Positions 1 through 5,823 of a stretch of 8,775 bases of DNA are shown here, one piece after another. The stretch is taken from the NCBI GenBank assembly GCA_903917505.1, contig CAIXAY010000148.1, positions 1-8,775 on the forward strand. Direction: 5' to 3'. This DNA comes from an uncultured beta proteobacterium (GTDB lineage Bacteria > Pseudomonadota > Gammaproteobacteria > Burkholderiales > Rhodocyclaceae). Numbering within the stretch: the first letter of the stretch is position 1; every line of letters starts with the position of its first letter. The notes under the pieces were generated by a model. The model ran no database searches, was not told the origin of the DNA, and worked only from the letters and a program-made list of their open reading frames with translations. The position numbers were made by a program, and so were the translations under genes.

Positions 1-138
1 AGTCGTCGCCGCACCCATCCCGAACGCCGTCTCCAGCTTCTTCGAAACACCCATGAACGGGCACAGCCCCAGAATCCTCACCAACACGACATTGTTGACA
101 AGGACAGCGCCGACGAGAATGAACAGATAGTGGGTCAT
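1..138 (-). CDS. rnfA: RnfA/RsxA, RNF electron transport complex subunit A (5' part only)
   Basis: Only the first 46 codons are inside the window; the gene continues past the left edge. The visible protein begins [16 protein letters not shown] and contains [16 protein letters not shown], which matches the highly conserved N-terminus of RnfA/RsxA, including the Cys-containing loop after the first membrane helix. In the family, RnfA is an integral membrane subunit of the RNF complex. That complex couples electron transfer between ferredoxin and NAD to ion movement, or in enterobacteria keeps SoxR reduced. The ATG at 138-136 is the family start. No clear Shine-Dalgarno sequence precedes it, but a good promoter lies about 45 bp upstream. 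The rest of the rnf operon (rnfB, C, D, G, E) would be expected to the left; this is inference. Confidence 0.95.
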   Translation of the reverse strand, partial: MTHYLFILVGAVLVNNVVLVRILGLCPFMGVSKKLETAFGMGAATT

Positions 139-182
139 GGTGGGGACGAAGCCGCGACCGGGCAGGGCCGCACAGCCTTGAA

Positions 183-211
183 ATTATCCCCTGTTGACGG
201 CTTTCGTTCAA
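183..211 (-). promoter_or_regulatory. Probable sigma70 promoter of rnfA
   Basis: Read on the minus strand, TTGAAC (211-206) is separated by 17 bp from GATAAT (188-183). These match the -35 and -10 consensus at 4/6 and 5/6 positions. Transcription would start near 176, giving rnfA a leader of about 38 nt. It lies between corA and rnfA, so rnfA can be transcribed independently of corA. Confidence 0.55.
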
Positions 212-253
212 CCCTGCTGATCGTAACGGTATGCGCGGCACGGCCAAACACGT

Positions 254-281
254 CGTCATTCCGGTGCAAGCCGGAATCCAG
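254..281. repeat. Short hairpin repeat, copy A (half unit) downstream of corA
   Basis: ATTCCGG (258-264) and CCGGAAT (271-277) are perfect inverted arms. The inner T265 and G270 can form a wobble pair around a GCAA loop, a GNRA tetraloop when read on the plus strand. The flanks CGTC (left) and CCAG (right) match the two other copies, at 1339-1405 and 7735-7821. Only one hairpin is present here, whereas the other copies carry a second, inverted one. It starts 21 bp after the corA stop codon. Similar short palindromes are scattered through many proteobacterial genomes; a function in ending or stabilising the corA mRNA is inference. Confidence 0.75.
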
Positions 282-302
282 TTACGCGACGGCTACTGCA
301 AT

Positions 303-1268
303 CTACAGCCAGCCGGCGCGCTTGAAGCGGAAGTAGAGAAAAACGCAGGTCGCCGTGATGACCAGCAGCGCCGTCGGGTAGCCGTACTCCCATTCAAGTT
401 CGGGCATGGCCTTGAAGTTCATTCCCCAGATTCCGGCGAAGGCGGTGGCCACGGCGAAGATGCCGGCCCACGCGGCGAGCCGCTTGTTCACTTCGCTCTC
501 CTCGATGGTGACCATCGAAAGATTGACCTGGATGGCCGTACCTATGGTGTCGCGGATGGTGTCGAGCGACGCGTTGATGCGCGTCAGGTGGTCGTAGACG
601 TCGCGGAAGTAGTCGCGGCTGTTGGCGCAGACGATAGGCCCGCGGCCGCCGAACAGCTTGCCGGTGGCTTCCATCAGCGGCGCCACCGCGTGCTTGAGCA
701 GGGTGATCTTGCGCTTCAAATCGTAGAGCCGCTCGATGTTGGCGCGCGCCGATCCCTTGGCGAAAATCTGCTCCTCGATGCCTTCGAGTTCCGATTCGAG
801 CCGGTCCATGATCGGGAAATAGCGATCGACCACCGCGTCCATCAGCGCGTAGAAAACGAAACCCGAGCCGTGCTCGAGCATGTGCGGTTCGCGCTCGCAG
901 CGCTCGCGTACGCCGAGGAAATTCTGCCGGCTGCGGTTCCTGATCGACAGCACGAAATTGCGGCCGACGAAAACGTTCACTTCGCTGAAGGAAAATTCGC
1001 CGGCCGTCTCCTCGATCTGGTGCATGACCGCGAACAGCGAATCGCCGTACTCCTCGATCTTCGGCCGCTGGTGGCCATGGCGGGCATCCTCGACGGCGAG
1101 TTCGTGCAGCGCGAACTCCTCCTGCATTTTCTCGAGTTCGAGTTTGCTGGCGTCGAGCAGCGCCACCCAGACGAAGCAGTTGGGCTTGGCCAGGTAGTCG
1201 CTGATTTCCTCGACCGACATGTCAGCCAGGCGGGAACCGTTTTCGTAGGCGACGCAGTTAACCAGCAT
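303..1268 (-). CDS. corA: CorA-family magnesium/divalent cation transporter
   Basis: The 321-residue protein has the CorA architecture: a soluble N-terminal domain (about 1-250) rich in long helices, followed by two C-terminal membrane segments (about 266-284 and 296-314). The signature GMN is at 282-284, at the end of the first membrane helix, followed by FKAMPEL, the periplasmic loop that selects cations in the family. The protein ends with a basic tail (FKRAGWL), as CorA proteins do. CorA is a homopentameric inner-membrane channel for Mg2+, also passing Co2+ and Ni2+. The ATG at 1268-1266 is preceded by AGGA with a 6-nt gap. It stands alone: bpt ends 140 bp upstream with a repeat in between, and rnfA follows with its own promoter. 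No Mg2+-sensing leader was recognised in the upstream gap. Confidence 0.93.
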   Translation of the reverse strand: MLVNCVAYENGSRLADMSVEEISDYLAKPNCFVWVALLDASKLELEKMQEEFALHELAVEDARHGHQRPKIEEYGDSLFAVMHQIEETAGEFSFSEVNVFVGRNFVLSIRNRSRQNFLGVRERCEREPHMLEHGSGFVFYALMDAVVDRYFPIMDRLESELEGIEEQIFAKGSARANIERLYDLKRKITLLKHAVAPLMEATGKLFGGRGPIVCANSRDYFRDVYDHLTRINASLDTIRDTIGTAIQVNLSMVTIEESEVNKRLAAWAGIFAVATAFAGIWGMNFKAMPELEWEYGYPTALLVITATCVFLYFRFKRAGWL

Positions 1269-1338
1269 GGGCCATCCTTTTCTTATGACAGGCGCTATCG
1301 TGCGCGTTTTGGGCGATTTGCGCGAGTTTGCAAAATGT

Positions 1339-1405
1339 CGTCACACCGGCGAAAGCCGGTGTCCAGGGTTTGCGTTGCGTGAATTGCGGATTGCGCCGGA
1401 ATGAC
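1339..1405. repeat. Short hairpin repeat, copy B, between bpt and corA
   Basis: ACACCGGC (1343-1350) and GCCGGTGT (1355-1362) form a perfect 8-bp stem closing a GAAA loop. Relative to copies A and C, the outer stem pairs differ on both arms together (ATT/AAT becomes ACA/TGT), so pairing is kept. The far end carries a degenerate inverted copy: GGATT (1388-1392), then CGCCGGAATGAC (1394-1405), which has lost one arm of its hairpin. The unit begins 3 bp after the bpt stop codon and lies 70 bp upstream of the corA start. On the minus strand the intact hairpin is followed at a distance by TTTT, so partial terminator activity is possible. Confidence 0.8.
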
Positions 1406-1408
1406 ACG

Positions 1409-2161
1409 CTAGCGGCCTGCGCCGCTGTCGCTCGCGTCGAGTTCCTGCCACCGGCCTTCGCGCAGCCCTTCGATCGGCCGGAAGTTGGCCTTGTAGGCCA
1501 TCTTGTGGCTGTCGCGTATCCAGTAACCGAGGTAGAGGTGCGGCAGATTGCGGGCCGCGCACTGGGCGATCTGCCAGAGAATGCTGTAGGTGCCGAAGCT
1601 GGCGCCAGCCACCGTCGGGTCGTAGAAGGTGTAGACCGAAGACAGGCCGTCATCGAGGACGTCGATGATGCTGACCATGCGCAGCACGCCGTTTTCGGAA
1701 AACTCGACGAGGCGGCTGTCGACGCGGCTTTGCAGCAGGAAGTGCGAATACTGCTCGTTGTTGTCCTGGTCCATGCCGCCGCCGGCGTGGCGCGCGGCCT
1801 GATAGCGCTGATAGAGCGCGTAATGTGCATCGAAATAGAGCAGCGGCAGTTCGCGTGCCTGCAGCGCCGCGTGCGCCTTGAGGCAGCGGCGTTGGCTGCG
1901 GCTGGGGACGAAGCGGGCGACCGGCAGGCGCACCGGCACGCAGGCGTGGCAATGGTCGCAGTTGGGCCGGTAGGAGAAGATGCCGCTGCGGCGAAAGCCG
2001 CTGCGCACGAGTTCGCCGTAGACCTCGGTGGTGATCAGGTGGGCCGGCGTCGCGACCTGCGAGACGGCGCGCTCGCCGGGCAGGTAGCTGCACGGATAGG
2101 TGGCGGTGTTGTAGAACTGCAGCAGCGAAAAAGGCAGTTGCGAGTCATTGAGGCGCGACAT
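1409..2161 (-). CDS. bpt: Aspartate/glutamate leucyltransferase (leucyl-tRNA--protein transferase, Bpt)
   Basis: This 250-residue protein is the bacterial member of the arginyltransferase (ATE) family. It transfers Leu from Leu-tRNA to proteins with N-terminal Asp or Glu, making them ClpS/ClpAP substrates in the cytoplasmic N-end rule pathway. The N-terminal ATE domain shows the conserved Cys24 in YPCSYLPGE and the cluster C68-x2-C71-x2-C74 ([17 protein letters not shown]). The C-terminal acyltransferase-like half shows [12 protein letters not shown] (138-149) and [21 protein letters not shown] (211-231), both typical of the family. The length is normal. Its start overlaps the end of aat by 17 bp, and AGGA lies 9 nt upstream of the ATG, so the two are probably translated from one mRNA. 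Older annotations call this protein arginyl-tRNA--protein transferase; the bacterial enzyme is known to use leucine. Confidence 0.94.
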   Translation of the reverse strand: MSRLNDSQLPFSLLQFYNTATYPCSYLPGERAVSQVATPAHLITTEVYGELVRSGFRRSGIFSYRPNCDHCHACVPVRLPVARFVPSRSQRRCLKAHAALQARELPLLYFDAHYALYQRYQAARHAGGGMDQDNNEQYSHFLLQSRVDSRLVEFSENGVLRMVSIIDVLDDGLSSVYTFYDPTVAGASFGTYSILWQIAQCAARNLPHLYLGYWIRDSHKMAYKANFRPIEGLREGRWQELDASDSGAGR

Positions 2162-2879
2162 TGGGCACTATCCTAACCCAGACCTGGCGCGCGCCGTCTT
2201 CCGGCCAGCGGCCGTTGGCGGGCGCCGCGGCGGTCAGCTCGCGCAGGCGGGCGATGAAGTCGCCGCGCGGGATCTCGCGGGCGCCGAGCGAAGCCAGGTG
2301 CGGGGTGTTCATCTGGCAGTCGATCAGGCCGCAGCCGCGCGCGTCGAGGAAGCGCGCAAGGTGCGCAAGCGCGATCTTCGAGGCGTTGGAAGCGTGCGAG
2401 AACATCGATTCTCCGTAAAACATCCTGCCGATGGCCAGGCCGTAGACGCCGCCGACCAGCGTGCCATCGACCCAGGTTTCGACCGAATGGGCGTAACCGA
2501 GTTCATATAATGCGCTATATGCCGATTGCATTGCACCGGTGATCCAGGTGCCGCTCTGGCCTTTGCGCCGTGTGCCGGCGCAGGCGCGGATGACGGCCGG
2601 AAAATCGCTGTCGAGGCGGATCTGGTAGGCGCCGCGGCGCAGGGTCCGGCGCAGCGAGCGCGAGATCCTGAACTCGCCGGGCACGAGCACCATGCGCGGA
2701 TCGGGGCTCCACCACAGGATAGGCTGGCCGGCCGAATACCACGGGAAGATGCCGTCGCGGTAGGCGCGCAGCAGGGTGGCCGGCGCCAGGTCGGCGCCGG
2801 CGCAGAGCAGGCCGTTCGGTTCGACGAGCGCGAGTTCCGGCGGGGGAAAACTGTCGGCGCTTTCGATCCAGGGAATCAT
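2145..2879 (-). CDS. aat: Leucyl/phenylalanyl-tRNA--protein transferase
   Basis: A 244-residue Aat that transfers Leu or Phe from tRNA to N-terminal Arg or Lys, marking proteins for ClpS/ClpAP degradation. Family motifs are clear along its length: [18 protein letters not shown] (45-62), ISRSLRR (72-78), GTWIT (110-114), FYGESMFS (154-161), NASK (165-168) and LIDCQ (185-189). Glu157 and Gln189 correspond to the residues implicated in catalysis by E. coli Aat (Glu156, Gln188). The ATG at 2879-2877 gives the usual N-terminus MIPWIE. The frame stays open far upstream, but that extension only shadows the NlpC gene. No good Shine-Dalgarno is visible and the upstream stop codon is 14 bp away, so translational coupling is likely. 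It overlaps bpt by 17 bp. The pair covers basic (Aat) and acidic (Bpt) N-termini. Confidence 0.95.
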   Translation of the reverse strand: MIPWIESADSFPPPELALVEPNGLLCAGADLAPATLLRAYRDGIFPWYSAGQPILWWSPDPRMVLVPGEFRISRSLRRTLRRGAYQIRLDSDFPAVIRACAGTRRKGQSGTWITGAMQSAYSALYELGYAHSVETWVDGTLVGGVYGLAIGRMFYGESMFSHASNASKIALAHLARFLDARGCGLIDCQMNTPHLASLGAREIPRGDFIARLRELTAAAPANGRWPEDGARQVWVRIVPNVAPQ

Positions 2880-2893
2880 CGCCGGCCGGCAGC

Positions 2894-3400
2894 TTATTTT
2901 TCTACGACGCGGCGTGCTCCGTTGTAGCGCTTGACCCAGTAGTTCTGGCTCATGTCCTCGACGCGGATTTCGGCGCCGGTGCGCGGCGCGTGCAGGAAGC
3001 GGTTGTCGCCGAGGTAAATTCCGACATGCGAGAAGGCGTGCCGCATGGTGTTGAAGAACACCAGGTCGCCCGGCTTGAGCTCGTCCTTGTCCACGACGTC
3101 GCCGATCTTGCTCTGTTCCTTGGCCGTGCGCGGCAGCAGCAGGCCGACCGCGTCCTTGAAGACGAGTTGCACAAAGCCGCTGCAATCGAGCCCGCTGTCG
3201 GGGTCGGTGCCGCCCCAGCGGTAGTTGATGCCGACCAGCTCCAGGCCCTTGAGAACCAGGTCCTTGGCGCCGCTCGTATAACGCTCGAACAGCGACGGCT
3301 CGTCGCTCAGCCCGTTTTCGTTCGCTGCCAGCGCGCCACCACCAAAGAAGGTGATTGCGGCCGCGGTGAACAGAATTATGAAGAATTTGTGAAAAGACAT
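2894..3400 (-). CDS. Secreted NlpC/P60-family (C40) peptidoglycan hydrolase
   Basis: The 168-residue protein has a signal peptide (basic start, hydrophobic core about 6-20, likely cleavage after ALA at 23-25 or one residue later), so it acts in the periplasm. There is no lipobox Cys. The mature part is one NlpC/P60 domain: YRWGGTDPDSGLDCSGFVQ (60-78) with nucleophile Cys73, LKPGDLVFFN (108-117), SHVGIYLGD (124-132) with His125, and FLHAPRTG (135-142) with His137 as the third polar residue. The family cleaves peptidoglycan stem peptides, often the D-Glu-diaminopimelate bond. It resembles E. coli Spr/MepS and YdhO in size and layout, but I cannot assign a specific orthologue. It is the first gene of an apparent nlpC-aat-bpt unit. 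No Shine-Dalgarno precedes the ATG, and the candidate promoter is so close that the mRNA may be leaderless. Confidence 0.92.
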   Translation of the reverse strand: MSFHKFFIILFTAAAITFFGGGALAANENGLSDEPSLFERYTSGAKDLVLKGLELVGINYRWGGTDPDSGLDCSGFVQLVFKDAVGLLLPRTAKEQSKIGDVVDKDELKPGDLVFFNTMRHAFSHVGIYLGDNRFLHAPRTGAEIRVEDMSQNYWVKRYNGARRVVEK

Positions 3401-3408
3401 GGGGTCGC

Positions 3409-3437
3409 AATTTAAGTGAAAACGTGCCGGGTGTAAA
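3409..3437 (-). promoter_or_regulatory. Candidate promoter of nlpC-aat-bpt, nearly leaderless
   Basis: On the minus strand, TTTACA (3437-3432; 5/6 match to the -35 box) and TAAATT (3414-3409; 4/6 match to the -10 box) are 17 bp apart. Only 8 bp separate the -10 box from the nlpC ATG, so a transcript starting at the usual distance would have 0-2 nt of leader. That agrees with the lack of a ribosome binding site, but the promoter is unproven and one further upstream is possible. Confidence 0.4.
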
Positions 3438-3480
3438 CCCTGGTCGCCAACAATGTCTATTCTCCGGCCGCGCGTCGTGG

Positions 3481-3509
3481 CCTAAGTCCCTGTTTAATTG
3501 TCGCTTAGG
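3481..3509. other. Inverted repeat in the divergent intergenic region (possible operator)
   Basis: CCTAAG (3481-3486) and CTTAGG (3504-3509) are perfect 6-bp inverted arms separated by 17 bp. They lie in the 221-bp gap between the divergent nlpC and acuI genes, about 45 bp upstream of the nlpC -35 box and about 50 bp upstream of the acuI -10 box. The arms could bind a dimeric regulator, or the match could be chance. No regulator gene is adjacent. Confidence 0.2.
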
Positions 3510-3530
3510 ATTTTGCCCGCGCAGCCGTTA

Positions 3531-3565
3531 TTAAGTGCTGGGATATGCCCTTTTATACTTATAAT
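3531..3565 (+). promoter_or_regulatory. Probable promoter region of the acuI operon
   Basis: Two overlapping -10 candidates occur: TATACT (3554-3559), with TTAAGT (3531-3536) 17 bp upstream as a weak -35, and a perfect TATAAT (3560-3565) without a good -35. The sequence here is distinctly AT-rich compared with the surrounding genes. Transcription would start near 3566-3572, leaving a leader of about 50 nt before the acuI ATG. The weak -35 boxes suggest a promoter that needs an activator. Confidence 0.45.
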
Positions 3566-3621
3566 TCCAATTCGACGATAAGCATGCGGCGTGAATCAAG
3601 CAATCCAGCGAGGAGTAATCC

Positions 3622-4617
3622 ATGGGCCCATTCAAGGCTTATTTGATCGAAGAAGCAGACGGCAAGTCGAAGGGCGCGTTCGCCACCATGAACGAAGCGC
3701 AGCTCGACCCCGGCGAAGTGACGATCAGGGTGGCCTATTCGAGCATCAATTACAAAGACGCCCTGGCCGCGACGGGCGCCGGGCGAATTGTTCGCCGCTT
3801 CCCCTGCGTCGGCGGCATCGACCTGGCCGGAATTGTCGAGAAAAGCAGCGATGCGCGCTTCAAAGCCGGCGATGCGGTGCTTGCCACCGGCTTCGACGTC
3901 GGTGTCGCGCACCATGGCGGCTATGCCGAATACGCGCGCCTGCCGGCCGACTGGGTGCTGCCGCTGCCCGCCGGCCTGTCCCTGCGCGATGCGATGGCCC
4001 TGGGCACGGCGGGATTCACCGCCGCTCTGGCGATCGTCCGCATGGAGCACAACGGCCTCGCGCCCGAGCAGGGGCCGGTGATCGTCAGCGGGGCGACCGG
4101 CGGCGTCGGCAGCCTGGCGGTCGATATGCTGGCCAGGCTCGGTTACCGGGTCACCGCGCTGACCGGCAAGGAAAGCGAATTCGATTACTTGAAGCGCCTC
4201 GGCGCCGCCGAAGTCATGTACCGCTCGGCGCTCGACCTGTCGCACATCCGGCCGCTCGGCAAGGCCTTGTGGGCCGGCGCTGTCGATAACCTCGGCGGCG
4301 AAGTGCTGGCGTGGATGGCCAGCTCGATGAAATACGGCGGCACCATCGCCAGCATCGGCCTCGCGGCCGACACGGCGTTCAACAGCACGGTCATGCCTTT
4401 CATCCTGCGCGCCGTATCCCTGCTCGGCATCGATTCCGGCGGCGTGCGCGAACCGCTCAGGAGCCGCATCTGGCAGCGCATGGCCAGCGACCTGCGGCCG
4501 CGGCACTTGCTTGAAATGACGCGTATGATCGGTTTCGACGAGTTGCCGGAGGCATTCGCCGCGTATACGCAGGGCAAGGCGCGCGGCCGTGTCGTCGTCG
4601 AAGTGGCCGGCGATTAG
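3622..4617 (+). CDS. acuI: NADPH-dependent acryloyl-CoA reductase, YhdH/AcuI family
   Basis: A 331-residue zinc-free medium-chain dehydrogenase/reductase of the quinone-oxidoreductase-like YhdH/AcuI group. Characterised AcuI enzymes reduce acryloyl-CoA to propionyl-CoA with NADPH. Family hallmarks are SSINYKDALA (40-49), FPCVGGIDLAG (60-70), GTAGFTA (128-134), the nucleotide-binding GATGGVG (157-163) within VIVSGATGGVGS, and VMPFILR (257-263) near the end. Length and motif order match E. coli YhdH closely, and the catalytic zinc ligands of alcohol dehydrogenases are absent. The ATG is preceded by AGGAG with a 6-nt gap. The next gene begins 28 bp downstream and prpE follows that, so two propionyl-CoA-forming enzymes share a unit. 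This supports the AcuI role over a generic quinone reductase, though the substrate is not proven. Confidence 0.88.
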   Translation: MGPFKAYLIEEADGKSKGAFATMNEAQLDPGEVTIRVAYSSINYKDALAATGAGRIVRRFPCVGGIDLAGIVEKSSDARFKAGDAVLATGFDVGVAHHGGYAEYARLPADWVLPLPAGLSLRDAMALGTAGFTAALAIVRMEHNGLAPEQGPVIVSGATGGVGSLAVDMLARLGYRVTALTGKESEFDYLKRLGAAEVMYRSALDLSHIRPLGKALWAGAVDNLGGEVLAWMASSMKYGGTIASIGLAADTAFNSTVMPFILRAVSLLGIDSGGVREPLRSRIWQRMASDLRPRHLLEMTRMIGFDELPEAFAAYTQGKARGRVVVEVAGD

Positions 4618-4645
4618 AACTGCACCCGTAGAGGACCGAGCAGGC

Positions 4646-5782
4646 ATGGAAACTCCGGCGCAACTGCCGCGCATCCTGATTGTCGATGAATCGCGCATCG
4701 TGCGCGCGATGCTCGTCAAGCACATCCGCGAGCGTTACGACACGCGCGAAGAGACCGATGGCGAATCGGCCTGGCAGGTGCTCGTCCTCGACCACTCGAT
4801 CAGCCTGGTAATTTGCGCCCTGTCGCTGCCCGTGCTCGACGGCAACGGCCTGCTCGTGCGCGTGCGCTCGTCGCGCCTGGCGCGCCTGGCCACCATGCCG
4901 ATGCTGATGATTTCCGGCGACGACGATGCGGCGCTCGAACTGGCGAAGGCGCATGGCGCGTCCGATTTCATCAGCCGCAAGGCCGGCGGTTCGGAACTCC
5001 TGGCGCGCATCGATTCCCTGCTCAAGCTCGCGCAGGCGCAGAACCAGCTCAAGGAAAACCTCGAGCAGAACGTGCACAATCCGGAAACCGGGCTGTTTAC
5101 GCGCAAGTACATCGAGGCCCAGGCCGCCCAGGCGATGTCGCACGCCAAGCGCCACGACCGCGAGGTCAGCGCCATGGTGCTCGGCTTCGACAACGTCAGC
5201 ATCCTGCGCGAGGAGCATGGCGTCGATGTGCTGAAAGAATTGCAGCAGCGCCTGACCAGCATGCTGGCCGCGAAGATTCGCAAGGAAGACAGCCTCGGGC
5301 ACTTTTCCGGCAGCCAGTTGATCGTCATTTCGCCCGGCACGCCGGCGGCGGCTTGCGAATCCTTCGGCACGCGCCTGCGCGACGCGATCCACGTGGCCAA
5401 TATCGCCGTGCATGGCGAGCGCCTGCAGCTGTCGCTCAGCGTCGGCATCAGCAACAGCCCGGCCGACGGCGTCATTTCAGCGCGCGCCCTGATCGAGCTG
5501 GCCGGCCTGCGCCTGAAGGAGGCGCAACAGCAGGGCGGCAACCAGGTCATCGCCTGCAATGTGCGGCCGACCGACCCGACGGCGGTGCCCAGGCTCGATC
5601 TGGCGATCGCGCTGATCAAGGCCGGGCACGAGAGCGAAGTGATCCCGCACCTCGCGGCGCTCGGGCGGGAGATCCTGCCCTTGCTCGAATTGATCGAGCG
5701 GGATCGCAAGTACGGCCTGCTGGCGACGGAGAATGGGGGCGCCCCGCTTGATGAACCGCCGTTGGAAGAAGCACCAGAATAA
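4646..5782 (+). CDS. Receiver-GGDEF protein with degenerate receiver and GGDEF sites; possible c-di-GMP effector
   Basis: A 378-residue protein: REC domain (about 8-128), short helical linker, GGDEF-like domain (about 145-303) and a helical C-terminal tail (about 315-360) that I do not recognise. Both domains lack key residues. Where receivers have the phospho-acceptor Asp, this one reads VICALSLP with Ala58, although the acidic pair D14/E15 remains. Where active cyclases have GG[D/E]EF, it has SGSQL (221-225). The pattern RxxD (R212-D215) is kept exactly five residues before that site, as in the c-di-GMP inhibitory site. It is therefore probably not a diguanylate cyclase and may bind c-di-GMP. 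The ATG at 4646 has GAGGA 10 nt upstream; an in-frame GTG at 4589 would overlap acuI and add 19 residues unlike a receiver start. It sits between acuI and prpE on the same strand. Confidence 0.85.
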   Translation: METPAQLPRILIVDESRIVRAMLVKHIRERYDTREETDGESAWQVLVLDHSISLVICALSLPVLDGNGLLVRVRSSRLARLATMPMLMISGDDDAALELAKAHGASDFISRKAGGSELLARIDSLLKLAQAQNQLKENLEQNVHNPETGLFTRKYIEAQAAQAMSHAKRHDREVSAMVLGFDNVSILREEHGVDVLKELQQRLTSMLAAKIRKEDSLGHFSGSQLIVISPGTPAAACESFGTRLRDAIHVANIAVHGERLQLSLSVGISNSPADGVISARALIELAGLRLKEAQQQGGNQVIACNVRPTDPTAVPRLDLAIALIKAGHESEVIPHLAALGREILPLLELIERDRKYGLLATENGGAPLDEPPLEEAPE

Positions 5783-5823
5783 ACGACGACTCACCCGCAT
5801 AATAACTCTGGAGTGGAAATTTC

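Noticed and set aside
1339..1362. Classical Rho-independent terminator after bpt
   Set aside because: The hairpin is strong, but on the minus strand the T-run is only four bases and lies several bases past the stem, so it is kept as a repeat with possible partial termination.
231..1382. 383-codon open frame on the plus strand across corA
   Set aside because: It is the antisense shadow of corA, extends through two repeats and intergenic DNA, and shows no recognisable domain.
2880..3410. Upstream extension of the aat frame as a fusion protein
   Set aside because: The aat frame stays open upstream, but the added sequence is Arg/Gln-rich out-of-frame translation of the NlpC gene. Normal Aat proteins begin at the MIPWIE-type start.
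4589..4645. GTG 4589 as start of the REC-GGDEF protein
   Set aside because: It adds 19 residues with no receiver similarity and overlaps acuI by 29 bp, while ATG 4646 has its own GAGGA site.
3559..4725. 388-codon open frame on the minus strand opposite acuI
   Set aside because: Low-complexity translation with no family motif, opposite a clear AcuI/YhdH gene. It would also run into the intergenic promoter region.
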